NCBI RefSeq assembly: GCF_000744225.1
Contig: NZ_JQLN01000007.1
Span: forward strand, 372,001 to 436,000
Origin: Kitasatospora mediocidica KCTC 9733
GTDB taxonomy: Bacteria; Actinomycetota; Actinomycetes; Streptomycetales; Streptomycetaceae
Direction of reading: 5' to 3'
Length of the DNA: 64,000 nt
Shown here: piece by piece, positions 16,541 to 25,116 of the stretch
Numbering within the stretch: position 1 is the stretch's first letter
Layout: each line of letters starts with the position of its first letter
Notes under the pieces: model-generated
What the model saw: the letters and a program-made list of their open reading frames with translations, nothing else
What the model was told of the DNA's origin: nothing
Databases searched by the model: none
Made by a program: the position numbers and the translations under genes

Positions 16541-17326
16541 CTACTCGGCGGCGTCCCCGGGGGCGTCCTTCGGGGTCGCGGCGGCGGGGGCGTCCTCGCC
16601 GCCGTCCTCGGCGGCCGCCGACTCGTCGCCGCTCAGCAGCCGGGCCAGCTGGCCGCCCAGGATCCGCTTGAACTTGCGCTGCTGGGGCCGGTGGCGGTCC
16701 AGCACGGCCACCTCCAGCTGCTCCGGCGTCAGGGTCCGCGGCGAGCCGCCGTTGGGGTCGCGGGCGAGCGACTCGACGGCCACCTTGAGCGCCTCCGCCA
16801 GGCTCAGGCCGGGCGTGTGGCGCTGCTCCAGGTAGGTCCCGATCGAATCCGCGTTGCCGCCGACCACGACGGTGTTCTGCTCGTCCACCACGGACCCGTC
16901 CGGGGTCAGCCGGTAGATCTGGTCGTCCTCGGTGGCCTTGCCCACCTCGGCGACGATCAGCTCCACCTCGTAGGGCTTCTCGCCCACCGAGGAGAAGATG
17001 GTGCCCAGGGTCTGGGCGTAGACGTTGGCCAGCCCACGGGCCGTCACATCGGCCCGGTCGTAGGAGTAACCGCGCAGATCGGCGTAGCGCACGCCGCCGA
17101 TCCGGAGGTTCTCGAACTCGTTGTAGCGGCCGACCGCGGCGAAGGCGATCTTGTCGTAGATCTCGGACACCTTGTGCAGCGCCCGGGAGGTGTTCTCGGC
17201 GACGAAGACGATGCCGTCGGCGTAGGTGAGCACGACCACGCTGCGACCGCGCGCGATGCCCTTGCGGGCGTACTCCGCGCGGTCCGCCATGGCCTGCTGA
17301 GGCGAGACGTAGAACGGTGTGGACAC
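16541..17326 (-). CDS. prcA: 20S proteasome alpha subunit PrcA
   Basis: This 261-residue alpha subunit forms the outer gate rings of the actinobacterial proteasome. It begins with the typical N-terminal segment MSTPFYVSPQQAMADRAEYARKG, followed by the NTN-fold core (VVVLTYADGIVFVAENTS, KIAFAAVGRYNEFENLR). The C-terminal 50 residues are Ala/Asp/Glu-rich and disordered. It starts 49 nt after the stop of prcB and is co-transcribed with it. The ring lysines bind the C-terminus of the Arc ATPase. Confidence 0.97.
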   Translation of the reverse strand: MSTPFYVSPQQAMADRAEYARKGIARGRSVVVLTYADGIVFVAENTSRALHKVSEIYDKIAFAAVGRYNEFENLRIGGVRYADLRGYSYDRADVTARGLANVYAQTLGTIFSSVGEKPYEVELIVAEVGKATEDDQIYRLTPDGSVVDEQNTVVVGGNADSIGTYLEQRHTPGLSLAEALKVAVESLARDPNGGSPRTLTPEQLEVAVLDRHRPQQRKFKRILGGQLARLLSGDESAAAEDGGEDAPAAATPKDAPGDAAE

Positions 17327-17374
17327 CGGCGGTCGTCCCCTTCTGTCAGGTGGGTGGGGTAGGAGGCTGGCGGA

Positions 17375-18217
17375 CTACAGCAGGGGGGCCTGCGGACCGT
17401 TCGGACGGCTCTTGCGGTGCTCGACGATCGACTGCGCGATCGTGGACACCTCGTCGTCGGACAGCCTGCGGAAGCCGTCCTCGGTGATCAGCGAGACGAT
17501 CGGGAAGATCTTGCGCGCCAGGTCCGGCCCGCCGGTCGCCGAGTCGTCGTCAGCGGCGTCGTAGAGCGCCTGGACGACCAGGGTGGCGGCCTGATCGGCC
17601 GTCAGGTCCTCGCGGTAGAGCTTCTTCAGCGACCCGCGGGCGAAGACCGAGCCGGAGCCGGTGGCCGTGAAGCCGCGCTCCTCGGACCGGCCGCCGGTGA
17701 CGTCGTAGCTGAAGATCCGGCCGCGCCCGAGGTCCAGGTCGTAGCCGGCGAAGAGCGGCACCACGGCCAGCCCCTGCATCGCCATGCCCAGGTTCCCCCG
17801 GATCATGGTGGTGAGGCGGTTGGCCTTGCCCTCCAGCGAGAGGACCGCGCCCTCGATCTTCTCGTAGTGCTCCAGCTCCAGCTGGAAGAGCCGGACCATC
17901 TCGACGGCGAGGCCGGCGGTGCCGGCGATGCCGACCGCGCTGTACTCGTCGGCCGGGAAGACCTTCTCGATGTCACGCTGGGCGATCACGTTGCCCATGG
18001 TGGCCCGACGGTCGCCCGCGATCACCACGCCGCCGTCGAACACGGCGGCGACGATCGTGGTGCCGTGCGGCGCTTCGATGGTCAGTCCCTCGGGGAGGGC
18101 ACGGCGTCCGGGGAGCAGCTCCGGCGAATACGCCGCCAGGAACTCGATGAACGACGAGGATCCCGCGGTGAGGAAGGCATCCGGTAGACGCCCGGTGCCA
18201 CGAGTGTTGGCTTCCAC
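17375..18217 (-). CDS. prcB: 20S proteasome beta subunit PrcB
   Basis: This 280-residue catalytic subunit has a propeptide of about 53 residues that is removed before the threonine in EAPHG/TTIVAAVFDGGVV, which exposes the N-terminal threonine nucleophile. The Asp and Lys of the catalytic set (GGVVIAGDRRAT) are present. The GTG at 18217 with AAGGA upstream gives the usual start (VEANTRGTGRLP). The first 136 nt overlap the 3' end of the endonuclease VII-like gene in another frame. Confidence 0.96.
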   Translation of the reverse strand: MEANTRGTGRLPDAFLTAGSSSFIEFLAAYSPELLPGRRALPEGLTIEAPHGTTIVAAVFDGGVVIAGDRRATMGNVIAQRDIEKVFPADEYSAVGIAGTAGLAVEMVRLFQLELEHYEKIEGAVLSLEGKANRLTTMIRGNLGMAMQGLAVVPLFAGYDLDLGRGRIFSYDVTGGRSEERGFTATGSGSVFARGSLKKLYREDLTADQAATLVVQALYDAADDDSATGGPDLARKIFPIVSLITEDGFRRLSDDEVSTIAQSIVEHRKSRPNGPQAPLL

Positions 18218-18762
18218 ACGATTCCTTCCAGATAGTCGGCAGCCCGCCGGAGCGCGTCGGGACTGTCCCTCATCTGCCCGAGTGCCGCGTTGCACGCGAA
18301 GCAGAGGATGCCACGGACCCTACCCGTTTCGTGGTCGTGATCCACATGTTCTGCCCGCTTCGCCAGACAGATCACGCAGAGCTGGTGCTGGGACGCGAGC
18401 ATGGCTTGGAGGTCGGCTTCGGTCATGCCGTAGGTGCGCCGGAAATAGCTCTCGCGATTGCGCACGGACCGGCAAGGCTTGCAATAGGGCGCAAGGCCAC
18501 TGGGCTGGCGGGTGTTCTTGTCCCATTCGCTGTGCGGTTTGACCTCTTCGCAATCGGGGCACCGCTTGTAGCCCTCCGGCACCTCTGTACGAGGACGCAC
18601 GACCTTACCCTTGGCCAGCTGTCGCCGGTCGTAATAGGCGGCGCTGCAGGCGCGACACGTCGCCTGCAGCCCGTTCCACCTCGACCGATTCTTTGCGAAT
18701 TCAGCCGCCGGCAATGTCTTCTTGCATCTCGAGCAGTGCGCCTCAAAATGCATTTTGGACAT
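18082..18762 (-). CDS. Endonuclease VII-like HNH nuclease inside the proteasome locus
   Basis: This 226-residue protein has four zinc-binding cysteine pairs in the N-terminal half (CSRCKK, CRACS, CPDCEE, CKPC). A recombination endonuclease VII (HNH) module follows, with CVICLAKRAEHVDHDHETGRVRG and LCFACNAALGQ. Phage T4 endonuclease VII resolves branched DNA. Bacterial homologues next to pup and prcB are known in Streptomyces, but their role is unclear. The start is ATG at 18762, 3 nt after the pup stop, and the last 45 or so codons overlap prcB. That tail is Arg/Ser-rich and may be tolerated rather than functional. Confidence 0.88.
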   Translation of the reverse strand: MSKMHFEAHCSRCKKTLPAAEFAKNRSRWNGLQATCRACSAAYYDRRQLAKGKVVRPRTEVPEGYKRCPDCEEVKPHSEWDKNTRQPSGLAPYCKPCRSVRNRESYFRRTYGMTEADLQAMLASQHQLCVICLAKRAEHVDHDHETGRVRGILCFACNAALGQMRDSPDALRRAADYLEGIVWKPTLVAPGVYRMPSSPRDPRRSSSSWRRIRRSCSPDAVPSPRD

Positions 18763-18765
18763 TCT

Positions 18766-18984
18766 TTATTGCCCGCCCTTTTGAACAAATCCGCGAACAA
18801 AATCCTCGGCGTTCGACTCCAAGACTTCGTCGATTTCGTCCAATACCGCGTCCACGTCGTCGCTCAGCTTTTCCTGGCGTTCCTTGAGTTCCTCGGAGTT
18901 CTGCGTTTCCGCAGCCTGCTCCTCGACCTCCTCGGAGGAGCGGTTCGCCCGCTGCTGGCCGCCGCCGGTGTCCTTGGTCGCCAT
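18766..18984 (-). CDS. pup: Prokaryotic ubiquitin-like protein Pup
   Basis: This 72-residue, mostly disordered protein has the coiled-coil-forming region that Arc recognises (SDDVDAVLDEIDEVLESN) and ends in GFVQKGGQ. The C-terminal glutamine must be deamidated to glutamate by Dop before ligation. The ATG at 18984 gives the family-typical start MATKDTGGGQQ. It lies between dop and the endonuclease VII-like gene on the same strand. Confidence 0.97.
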   Translation of the reverse strand: MATKDTGGGQQRANRSSEEVEEQAAETQNSEELKERQEKLSDDVDAVLDEIDEVLESNAEDFVRGFVQKGGQ

Positions 18985-19204
18985 GTCCCTCACCCCGCTC
19001 GAATTTCGTCTGGCACGGTTGGTCCAAGCTTGCTGCTCAGACCCTATACACCGGGTGCGACTGGCGCTGCCCGTTTGCGTGGTCTCGGCGGCGTGTGCCG
19101 CGTCCACCTTCAGGTCCACTCTGTTCAACGCCGGGACGTCACCTGGATGATTCCCCTCCGAGGGCGCGTTCACCCGTGGTGATCGCGTTCTCACCGACCG
19201 GAGT

Positions 19205-20716
19205 TCAGTCGCCGGAGAGCACCCGGACCAGGTCCTCGGCGGTGCGGCAGCGGTCGAGGAGCTCCTTGACGTGGTTGCGGGTGCCGCGCAGTGGCTCCAG
19301 GGTCGGTACCCGTTGGAGGGAGTCGCGGCCCGGCAGGTCGAAGATGACCGAGTCCCAGGACGCGGCCGCGACGTGCTCCGCGTACTGCTCCAGGCAGCGG
19401 CCGCGGAAGTACGCCCGGGTGTCCTCCGGGGGCTTGTGGACGGCGCGCAGCACCTCCTCCTCGGTCACCAGCCGGTCGAAGCGGCCGCGTGCCACGAGGC
19501 GGTTGTAGAGGCCCTTCTCGGGCCGTACGTCGCTGTACTGGAGGTCGACCAGGTGCAGCCGGGGGTGGTCCCAGTCCAGGCCGTCGCGCTGCCGGTAGCC
19601 CTCCAGCAGCTCCTTCTTGGCGACCCAGTCGAGCTGCTTGGACAGGCTCATCGGGTCGCGCTCCAGGCGGCCCAGCACGTCCTCCCAGCGGGCCAGCACG
19701 TCGACGGTCTGCTCGTCGGCGTCGTGGCCGTAGCGGTCCTCGACGTACTTGCGGGCCAGCTCGCAGTACTCCATCTGGAGCTGCACGGCGGTCAGCTTGC
19801 GGCCGCTGCGCAGCTGGATCAGGTGCTGCAGCGAGGGGTCGTGGGAGACCCGGTGCAGGGTGCGCACGGGCTGGTCGACCGCGAGGTCGACGGCGATGAA
19901 GCCGGCCTCGATCATCGCCAGGACCAGCGAGGTGGTGCCGAGCTTGAGGTAGGTGGAGATCTCCGAGAGGTTGGCGTCGCCGATGATCACGTGCAGTCGG
20001 CGGTACTTCTCGGCGTCCGCGTGCGGCTCGTCCCGGGTGTTGATGATGGGCCGCTTGAGGGTGGTCTCCAGGCCGACCTCGACCTCGAAGTAGTCGGCCC
20101 GCTGGCTGAGCTGGAAGCCGTTGGCCGAGCCGTCCTGGCCCAGGCCCACCCGGCCGGCGCCGGTGACCACCTGGCGGGAGACGAAGAACGGGGTGAGGTG
20201 GCGGACGATGTCGGCGAACGGGGTCGCCCGCTGCATCAGGTAGTTCTCGTGGGTGCCGTAGGAGGCGCCCTTGTTGTCGGTGTTGTTCTTGTACAGGTGG
20301 ATGGTCTGCCCGTTGGGCAGTTCCAGGGCGCGGGCGGCGGCCTCGGCCATGACCCGCTCACCGGCCTTGTCCCAGAGCACCGCGTCGCGCGGGTTGGTGA
20401 TCTCCGGCGAGCTGTACTCGGGGTGCGCGTGGTCCACGTAGAAGCGGGCGCCGTTGGTGAGGATGATGTTGGCCAGGCCGATGTCCTCGTCGGTCAGCTG
20501 GCTGGAATCCGCCACCTCGCGGGCGAGGTCGAAACCCCGGGCGTCCCGCAGCGGGTTCTCCTCCTCGAAGTCCCAGCGGGCGCGGCGCGCCCGGTGCATC
20601 GCCGCCGCGTAGGCGTTGACGATCTGGGACGAGGTGAGCATGGCGTTGGCGTTGGGGTGTCCGGGTACGGAGATCCCGTACTCGGTCTCGATGCCCATCA
20701 CGCGCCTTACGGTCAT
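19205..20716 (-). CDS. dop: Pup deamidase/depupylase Dop
   Basis: This 503-residue PafA homologue converts Pup-Gln to Pup-Glu and removes Pup from conjugates. Key features are VMGIETEYGISVPGHP at the N-terminus, the catalytic aspartate in FYVDHAHPEYSSPE (Asp95), YKNNTDNKGASYGTHENYL and INTRDEPHADAEKYRRLHVI. It has the longer loop after residue 40 that distinguishes Dop from PafA. The ATG at 20716 follows AAGGAGG. pup lies 220 nt downstream. Confidence 0.97.
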   Translation of the reverse strand: MTVRRVMGIETEYGISVPGHPNANAMLTSSQIVNAYAAAMHRARRARWDFEEENPLRDARGFDLAREVADSSQLTDEDIGLANIILTNGARFYVDHAHPEYSSPEITNPRDAVLWDKAGERVMAEAAARALELPNGQTIHLYKNNTDNKGASYGTHENYLMQRATPFADIVRHLTPFFVSRQVVTGAGRVGLGQDGSANGFQLSQRADYFEVEVGLETTLKRPIINTRDEPHADAEKYRRLHVIIGDANLSEISTYLKLGTTSLVLAMIEAGFIAVDLAVDQPVRTLHRVSHDPSLQHLIQLRSGRKLTAVQLQMEYCELARKYVEDRYGHDADEQTVDVLARWEDVLGRLERDPMSLSKQLDWVAKKELLEGYRQRDGLDWDHPRLHLVDLQYSDVRPEKGLYNRLVARGRFDRLVTEEEVLRAVHKPPEDTRAYFRGRCLEQYAEHVAAASWDSVIFDLPGRDSLQRVPTLEPLRGTRNHVKELLDRCRTAEDLVRVLSGD

Positions 20717-20861
20717 GCGGCCCTCCTTGCCCGTCGCCCCGCCCCGAGCGGGCGGGACACCGACGTCCCTGTGGTGCGCCGCCAGCGGCGGACCGTGCGG
20801 TCCGGGCCGGCGGGTGGTGCCTGGAGCGCTGCACCGACGGCCCGGGGCTCCGGGTGCCGCA

Positions 20862-20911
20862 GACACCCCGTCCGGCCGTGGGCCCGGAGGCCGACGGCCG
20901 GACGGGGTGTC
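20862..20911 (-). terminator. Terminator hairpin downstream of arc
   Basis: A perfect 18-bp stem (arms GACACCCCGTCCGGCCGT and complement) lies between the arc stop (20951) and the dop start (20716). dop and pup therefore probably have their own promoter in 20717-20861. Confidence 0.8.
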
Positions 20912-20950
20912 GGAGCGTGTCGTGTGCAGGTGGTGCGGATCCTGCCTCGC

Positions 20951-22717
20951 CTACAGGTACTGGCCGGTGTTGGCCACGGTGTCGATGGAGCGGCCGGACT
21001 CGGCGCCCTGCTTCCCGGTGACCAGCGTGCGGATGAAGACGATCCGCTCGCCCTTCTTGCCGGAGATGCGGGCCCAGTCGTCCGGGTTGGTGGTGTTGGG
21101 CAGGTCCTCGTTCTCCTTGAACTCGTCCACGCAGGCGGCGAGCAGGTGGGAGACGCGAAGGCCGCGCTGGCCGTGGTCGAGGAAGTCCTTGATGGCCATC
21201 TTCTTGGCCCGGTCCACGATGTTCTGGATCATGGCGCCGGAGTTGAAGTCCTTGAAGTACAGGACCTCCTTGTCACCGTTGGCGTAGGTGACCTCCAGGA
21301 AGCGGTTCTCCTCGGTCTCGGTGTACATCCGCTCCACGACCGCCTGGATCATGGCGGCGACGGTGGAGTCCAGCGACCCGTCGTGCTCCTTGAGGTCGTC
21401 CGGGTGGAAGGGCAGCGAGTTCTTGAGGTACTTGGAGAAGATGTCCTTGGCCGCCTCGGCGTCCGGACGCTCGATCTTGATCTTGACGTCGAGCCGGCCC
21501 GGGCGCAGGATCGCCGGGTCGATCATGTCCTCGCGGTTGGAGGCGCCGATCACGATGACGTTCTCCAGCCCCTCCACGCCGTCGATCTCGGCGAGCAGCT
21601 GGGGGACGATGGTGTTCTCCACGTCCGAGCTGACACCGGAGCCACGGGTGCGGAAGAGCGACTCCATCTCGTCGAAGAAGACGATGACGGGGGTGCCCTC
21701 GCTGGCCTTCTCACGAGCCCGCTGGAAGACCAGGCGGATCTGCCGCTCGGTCTCGCCGACGTACTTGTTGAGCAGCTCGGGGCCCTTGATGTTGAGGAAG
21801 TAGCTCTTGCCCTGGGGCCGGCCGGTGACCTCGGCGACCTTCTTGGCGAGCGAGTTCGCGACCGCCTTGGCGATCAGCGTCTTACCGCACCCGGGCGGGC
21901 CGTAGAGCAGCACGCCCTTGGGGGGCCGCAGCTCGTACTCCTTGAAGAGTTCGGCGTGCAGGTACGGCAGCTCGACCGCGTCGCGGATCATCTCGATCTG
22001 CGCGTGCAGACCGCCGATCTGCCGGTAGTCGATGTCGGGGACCTCTTCGAGGACGAGCTCCTCGACCTCCGACTTGGGGACGACCTCGTAGACGTAGCCG
22101 GAACGCGGCTCCATCAGCAGGGCGTCGCCGGGGCGCAGCGTGATGTCGCGCAGCGGTTCGGCGAGCCGGACCACCCGCTCCTCGTCGGTGTGCCCGGTGA
22201 CCAGCGCGCGTTCGCCGTCCTCCAGGACCTCCTTGAGGGTGACGATGTCGCCGATGCTCTCGAACTCGAACGCGTCGACGATGTTCAGCGCCTCGTTCAG
22301 GAGCACTTCCTGGCCACGGCGCAGCTCGTCTAGTTCGAGGCTCGGGCTGACGTTCACCCGCAGTTTGCGCCCGCCGGTGAAGATGTCGGCGGTGCCGTCC
22401 TCGTTCTGGGCGAGGAAGGTGCCGAATCCGGCGGGTGGCTGGGCCAGCCGGTCCACTTCCTCCTTGAGGGCCACGATCTGGTCGCGGGCCTCGCGCAGGG
22501 TGGAGGCGAGCCGTTCGTTCTGGGCGGAGACTCCGGCCAGGTTGGTCTGGAGCTCGACGACCCGGTCTTCGAGAATTCTCGACGAGCGCGGCGAGTCGGC
22601 GAGCTTGCGGCGCAGGACGGCGATCTCCTGCTCGAGGTACGCGACCTGTGCGGCCTCGTCGGAACCACGAGCGGGCTTGCCGGCAGTGCGGTTGTAGTCG
22701 TCATCGTGGGCTGCCAC
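20951..22717 (-). CDS. arc: Proteasome-associated AAA ATPase ARC (Mpa)
   Basis: This 588-residue hexameric unfoldase feeds pupylated proteins into PrcAB. Residues 20-95 form the coiled coil that binds Pup, residues 100-215 the OB-fold interdomain, and then comes the AAA module with Walker A GPPGCGKT (273-280), Walker B VIVFFDE (glutamate 350) and the arginine-finger region NREDMIDPAILRPGRLD. The C-terminus, TGQYL, ends in the GQYL type of tail that docks on the alpha ring. The GTG at 22717 follows AGGAGG. It is transcribed away from the ferredoxin gene. Confidence 0.97.
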   Translation of the reverse strand: MAAHDDDYNRTAGKPARGSDEAAQVAYLEQEIAVLRRKLADSPRSSRILEDRVVELQTNLAGVSAQNERLASTLREARDQIVALKEEVDRLAQPPAGFGTFLAQNEDGTADIFTGGRKLRVNVSPSLELDELRRGQEVLLNEALNIVDAFEFESIGDIVTLKEVLEDGERALVTGHTDEERVVRLAEPLRDITLRPGDALLMEPRSGYVYEVVPKSEVEELVLEEVPDIDYRQIGGLHAQIEMIRDAVELPYLHAELFKEYELRPPKGVLLYGPPGCGKTLIAKAVANSLAKKVAEVTGRPQGKSYFLNIKGPELLNKYVGETERQIRLVFQRAREKASEGTPVIVFFDEMESLFRTRGSGVSSDVENTIVPQLLAEIDGVEGLENVIVIGASNREDMIDPAILRPGRLDVKIKIERPDAEAAKDIFSKYLKNSLPFHPDDLKEHDGSLDSTVAAMIQAVVERMYTETEENRFLEVTYANGDKEVLYFKDFNSGAMIQNIVDRAKKMAIKDFLDHGQRGLRVSHLLAACVDEFKENEDLPNTTNPDDWARISGKKGERIVFIRTLVTGKQGAESGRSIDTVANTGQYL

Positions 22718-22970
22718 GGTCCTCACCTCCTCCTGGGGAGCGGGATGCTTCCAGACCCTACCTGGACCAGGGGCCGTGTAAACCCCTAGATCAGAAAGAC
22801 GGAAGGGGTGTGTCCGATCTTCACCCGTGTGTGCTTCCCCTCTGCCTAGGAGATACCCACCGCACACCGCCGGAAAGCGGGCAGATGTATCGTCGGGCAA
22901 GTCAATACCCGATCGTGACCGTTCCTCCTGGACGGATCGTCGGACAAGCGGACAAGAACGGCAGGAGACG

Positions 22971-23273
22971 ATGTCGGTGACCAGCGAGGCAGCCGTCGGT
23001 GAGCCCCTCGAGGTGTGGATCGATCAGGCCCTGTGCACGGGCGACGGCATCTGCGTGCAGTACGCCCCCGAGGTCTTCGAGATGGACATCGACGGCCTGG
23101 CGTATGTGAAGGGCGAGGACGACGAGTTGCGCCAGCAGGCCGGGGAGACCGCACCGGTCCCGCTGACGCTCCTTCGGGACGTGGTCGACTCGGCGAAGGA
23201 GTGCCCGGGCGACTGCATCCACGTCCGCCGGGTGAGCGACGGGGTCGAGGTGTACGGACCGGACGCCGACTGA
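22971..23273 (+). CDS. Ferredoxin
   Basis: This 100-residue acidic electron carrier has cysteines in ALCTGDGIC (C-x5-C) and ECPGDCI, a pattern of 3Fe-4S or 3Fe-4S/4Fe-4S ferredoxins that often serve cytochromes P450. The ATG at 22971 with GGAGA upstream was preferred. It diverges from arc across a 253-nt region and is the only plus-strand gene among the first 37 or so. No P450 or reductase lies next to it. Confidence 0.88.
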   Translation: MSVTSEAAVGEPLEVWIDQALCTGDGICVQYAPEVFEMDIDGLAYVKGEDDELRQQAGETAPVPLTLLRDVVDSAKECPGDCIHVRRVSDGVEVYGPDAD

Positions 23274-23301
23274 GCGGCGTCCCGGCCCTGCTGGCGCCCC
23301 G

Positions 23302-23919
23302 TCAGGCCGCGGCCGACGGGGCGCTGGTCTGGGTGCGGACGTAGGAGCCGCCCTTGCGGGACCAGTTGAGGTTCACCTTGAGGTCCGGGCAGCAGCGCGG
23401 CACGCCGTCGCCGGAGTAACCGACGGCCTGCCCGGTGAGCACGCCGTCGCTGCGCAGCGCCAGCCGGGTGAGCGTCAGGTTCTCCTGCCAGCGCACCAGC
23501 GTGTCGCGCACCACCGGCACTCCGTCGGGGCCCTCGCCCAGGACGAAGACGCCGTCCGGCGGGGTGCCGTTGCCGGCGTCGCAGTGCGCGGCGACCACGG
23601 TGCTGGGGGTGCCGTCGCCGAGGTCGGCGGAGAAGCTGATCGCGATCTTGACCGGGAGGGGCCCGCAGTCCAGCGGCAGGGCCGCCTTGGCCGGGTCCGG
23701 CGCCTGAGCGGTGGGGACGGGACGGGGGCTGCCGGGCGAGGCTGTGCGGACGGCTCCGGCGGCGGGCCCCGCGGCCAGGGCGGCGGCCACCACCGCCCCG
23801 CAGGCGGCCAGGACCGCGCTCCAGTGCAGCAGACCCGGGCGGGCGTGCTGCGCCGTGCTGTCGCGGGTGTCGTGGGCGGCCCGTTCGGGCGCTGCCGGGT
23901 GCACTGCGTCGTCCGCCAA
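23302..23919 (-). CDS. Membrane-anchored extracytoplasmic protein of unknown function
   Basis: This 205-residue protein has a short polar N-terminus, one hydrophobic helix (WSAVLAACGAVVAAALAAGPAAGAV), a Pro-rich linker and an extracellular domain of about 130 residues. The domain starts at LPLDCGPLPVKIAISFSADLG and carries four or five cysteines, including the pair PRCC. The start is TTG at 23919 behind GGAGGGG. The product is not recognised. The domain has the look of a small beta-sandwich, but that is only an impression. It sits between the ferredoxin and trmI. Confidence 0.7.
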   Translation of the reverse strand: MADDAVHPAAPERAAHDTRDSTAQHARPGLLHWSAVLAACGAVVAAALAAGPAAGAVRTASPGSPRPVPTAQAPDPAKAALPLDCGPLPVKIAISFSADLGDGTPSTVVAAHCDAGNGTPPDGVFVLGEGPDGVPVVRDTLVRWQENLTLTRLALRSDGVLTGQAVGYSGDGVPRCCPDLKVNLNWSRKGGSYVRTQTSAPSAAA

Positions 23920-24028
23920 GGGGGCCCCTCCACCGGCAGGATGTCCGTGTCAGCAGCATCGTCGCACATCAGAGCGGGTGGCTCGGCACCGGGGCGCGCG
24001 GCCGCCCGGCGCGGGTGCGCGGGGTACG

Positions 24029-24060
24029 CCGAAGGGCGGCGCCGCGGCGCCGCCCTTCGG
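24029..24060 (-). terminator. Terminator hairpin of trmI
   Basis: The perfect palindrome CCGAAGGGCGGCGC/complement begins 5 nt after the trmI stop. Confidence 0.75.
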
Positions 24061-24065
24061 TTGTC

Positions 24066-25022
24066 TCAGTCCTGCTCGATGACGGGGTTGTCCTCGCGGG
24101 ACGCCGCACGGGCCGCCGCACGCTCGGCGAGCGAGGGCTCGGGGCTGCCGTTGTCGTAGTCCTCGCCGTAGGCGCCCTTGGCGGGGCGGCGGCGGCGCAG
24201 CGGCGGCTCGACGCCGTCGGCCAACCGGCGCGAGGTCAGCAGGAAGCCGGTGTGCCCGATCATCCGGTGGTCCGGGCGGACCGCCAGGCCCTCCACGTGC
24301 CAGGTGCGGACCATGGTCTCCCAGGACGCCGGCTCGGTGAAGCTGCCGTGCTCGCGCAGCGCCTCGACGGTGCGCGACAGCTGCGTGGTGGTGGCCACGT
24401 AGCAGCAGATCAGGCCGCCGGGGACGAGGGCCTTGGCGGCCACGTCCAGGCACTCCCAGGGGGCGAGCATGTCCAGGATGATCCGGTCGACGTCGCCCTC
24501 GACCAGGTTGTCCTGGAGGTCGCCGACGGTGAGCTTCCAGGCCGGGTGCGGGCCGCCGAAGTAGCGCTCGACGTTCTTCTGCGCGATGTCCGCGAAGTCC
24601 TGGCGGCGCTCGTAGGAGGCCAGCATGCCGGTGTCGCCCACCGCGCGCAGCAGGTACGTACTGAGCGCGCCGGAGCCGACGCCGGCCTCGACCACGCGGG
24701 CGCCGGCGAAGATGTCGGCCATCGCCAGGATCTGCCCCGCGTCCTTGGGGTAGATCACGGCAGCGCCGCGGGGCATGGACAGGACGTAGTCGGGGAGCAG
24801 AGGGCGCAGCGCGAGATACGGCACGTTCCCCGTGGTTCGCACGACCGTGCCTTCGGGGGCACCGATCAGCTCGTCGTGCGGGAAGGCACCCTTGTGGGTG
24901 TGGAAGCTCTTCCCTGCTTCGAGCGTGAACGTGTAGTGACGGCCCTTGGGGTCGGTCAGCTGAACCTGATCCCCGACCGTGAATGGCCCCCGCCTGCGGG
25001 TGGCACCGGTCGGTTCGGACAT
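24066..25022 (-). CDS. trmI: tRNA (adenine-58-N1)-methyltransferase TrmI
   Basis: This 318-residue protein has an N-terminal beta domain (FTVGDQVQLTDPKGRHYTF) and a Rossmann methyltransferase domain with the SAM motif VVEAGVGSGALSTYLL, IILDMLAPWE and the family stretch IGAPEGTVVRTTGNVPYLALRP. It methylates adenosine 58 in the T-loop of tRNA. A basic then acidic tail of about 50 residues extends the C-terminus. In actinobacteria this gene is usually close to arc, as here. Confidence 0.93.
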   Translation of the reverse strand: MSEPTGATRRRGPFTVGDQVQLTDPKGRHYTFTLEAGKSFHTHKGAFPHDELIGAPEGTVVRTTGNVPYLALRPLLPDYVLSMPRGAAVIYPKDAGQILAMADIFAGARVVEAGVGSGALSTYLLRAVGDTGMLASYERRQDFADIAQKNVERYFGGPHPAWKLTVGDLQDNLVEGDVDRIILDMLAPWECLDVAAKALVPGGLICCYVATTTQLSRTVEALREHGSFTEPASWETMVRTWHVEGLAVRPDHRMIGHTGFLLTSRRLADGVEPPLRRRRPAKGAYGEDYDNGSPEPSLAERAAARAASREDNPVIEQD

Positions 25023-25116
25023 AAGGACAATCCTAAGGGAACGGGGACGGGCCCCCGACCAACCCGGTGGCCACGGCGGGTTCGGCGGTGGTCGGGCAAC
25101 CGGTTCAGCGACCCGT

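Noticed and set aside
19271..22333. A 1020-codon open frame on the plus strand opposite dop and arc
   Set aside because: It is antisense to two unmistakable genes, is Gly/Val/Leu/Asp-biased low-complexity sequence, and has no motif. It is a GC-rich shadow.
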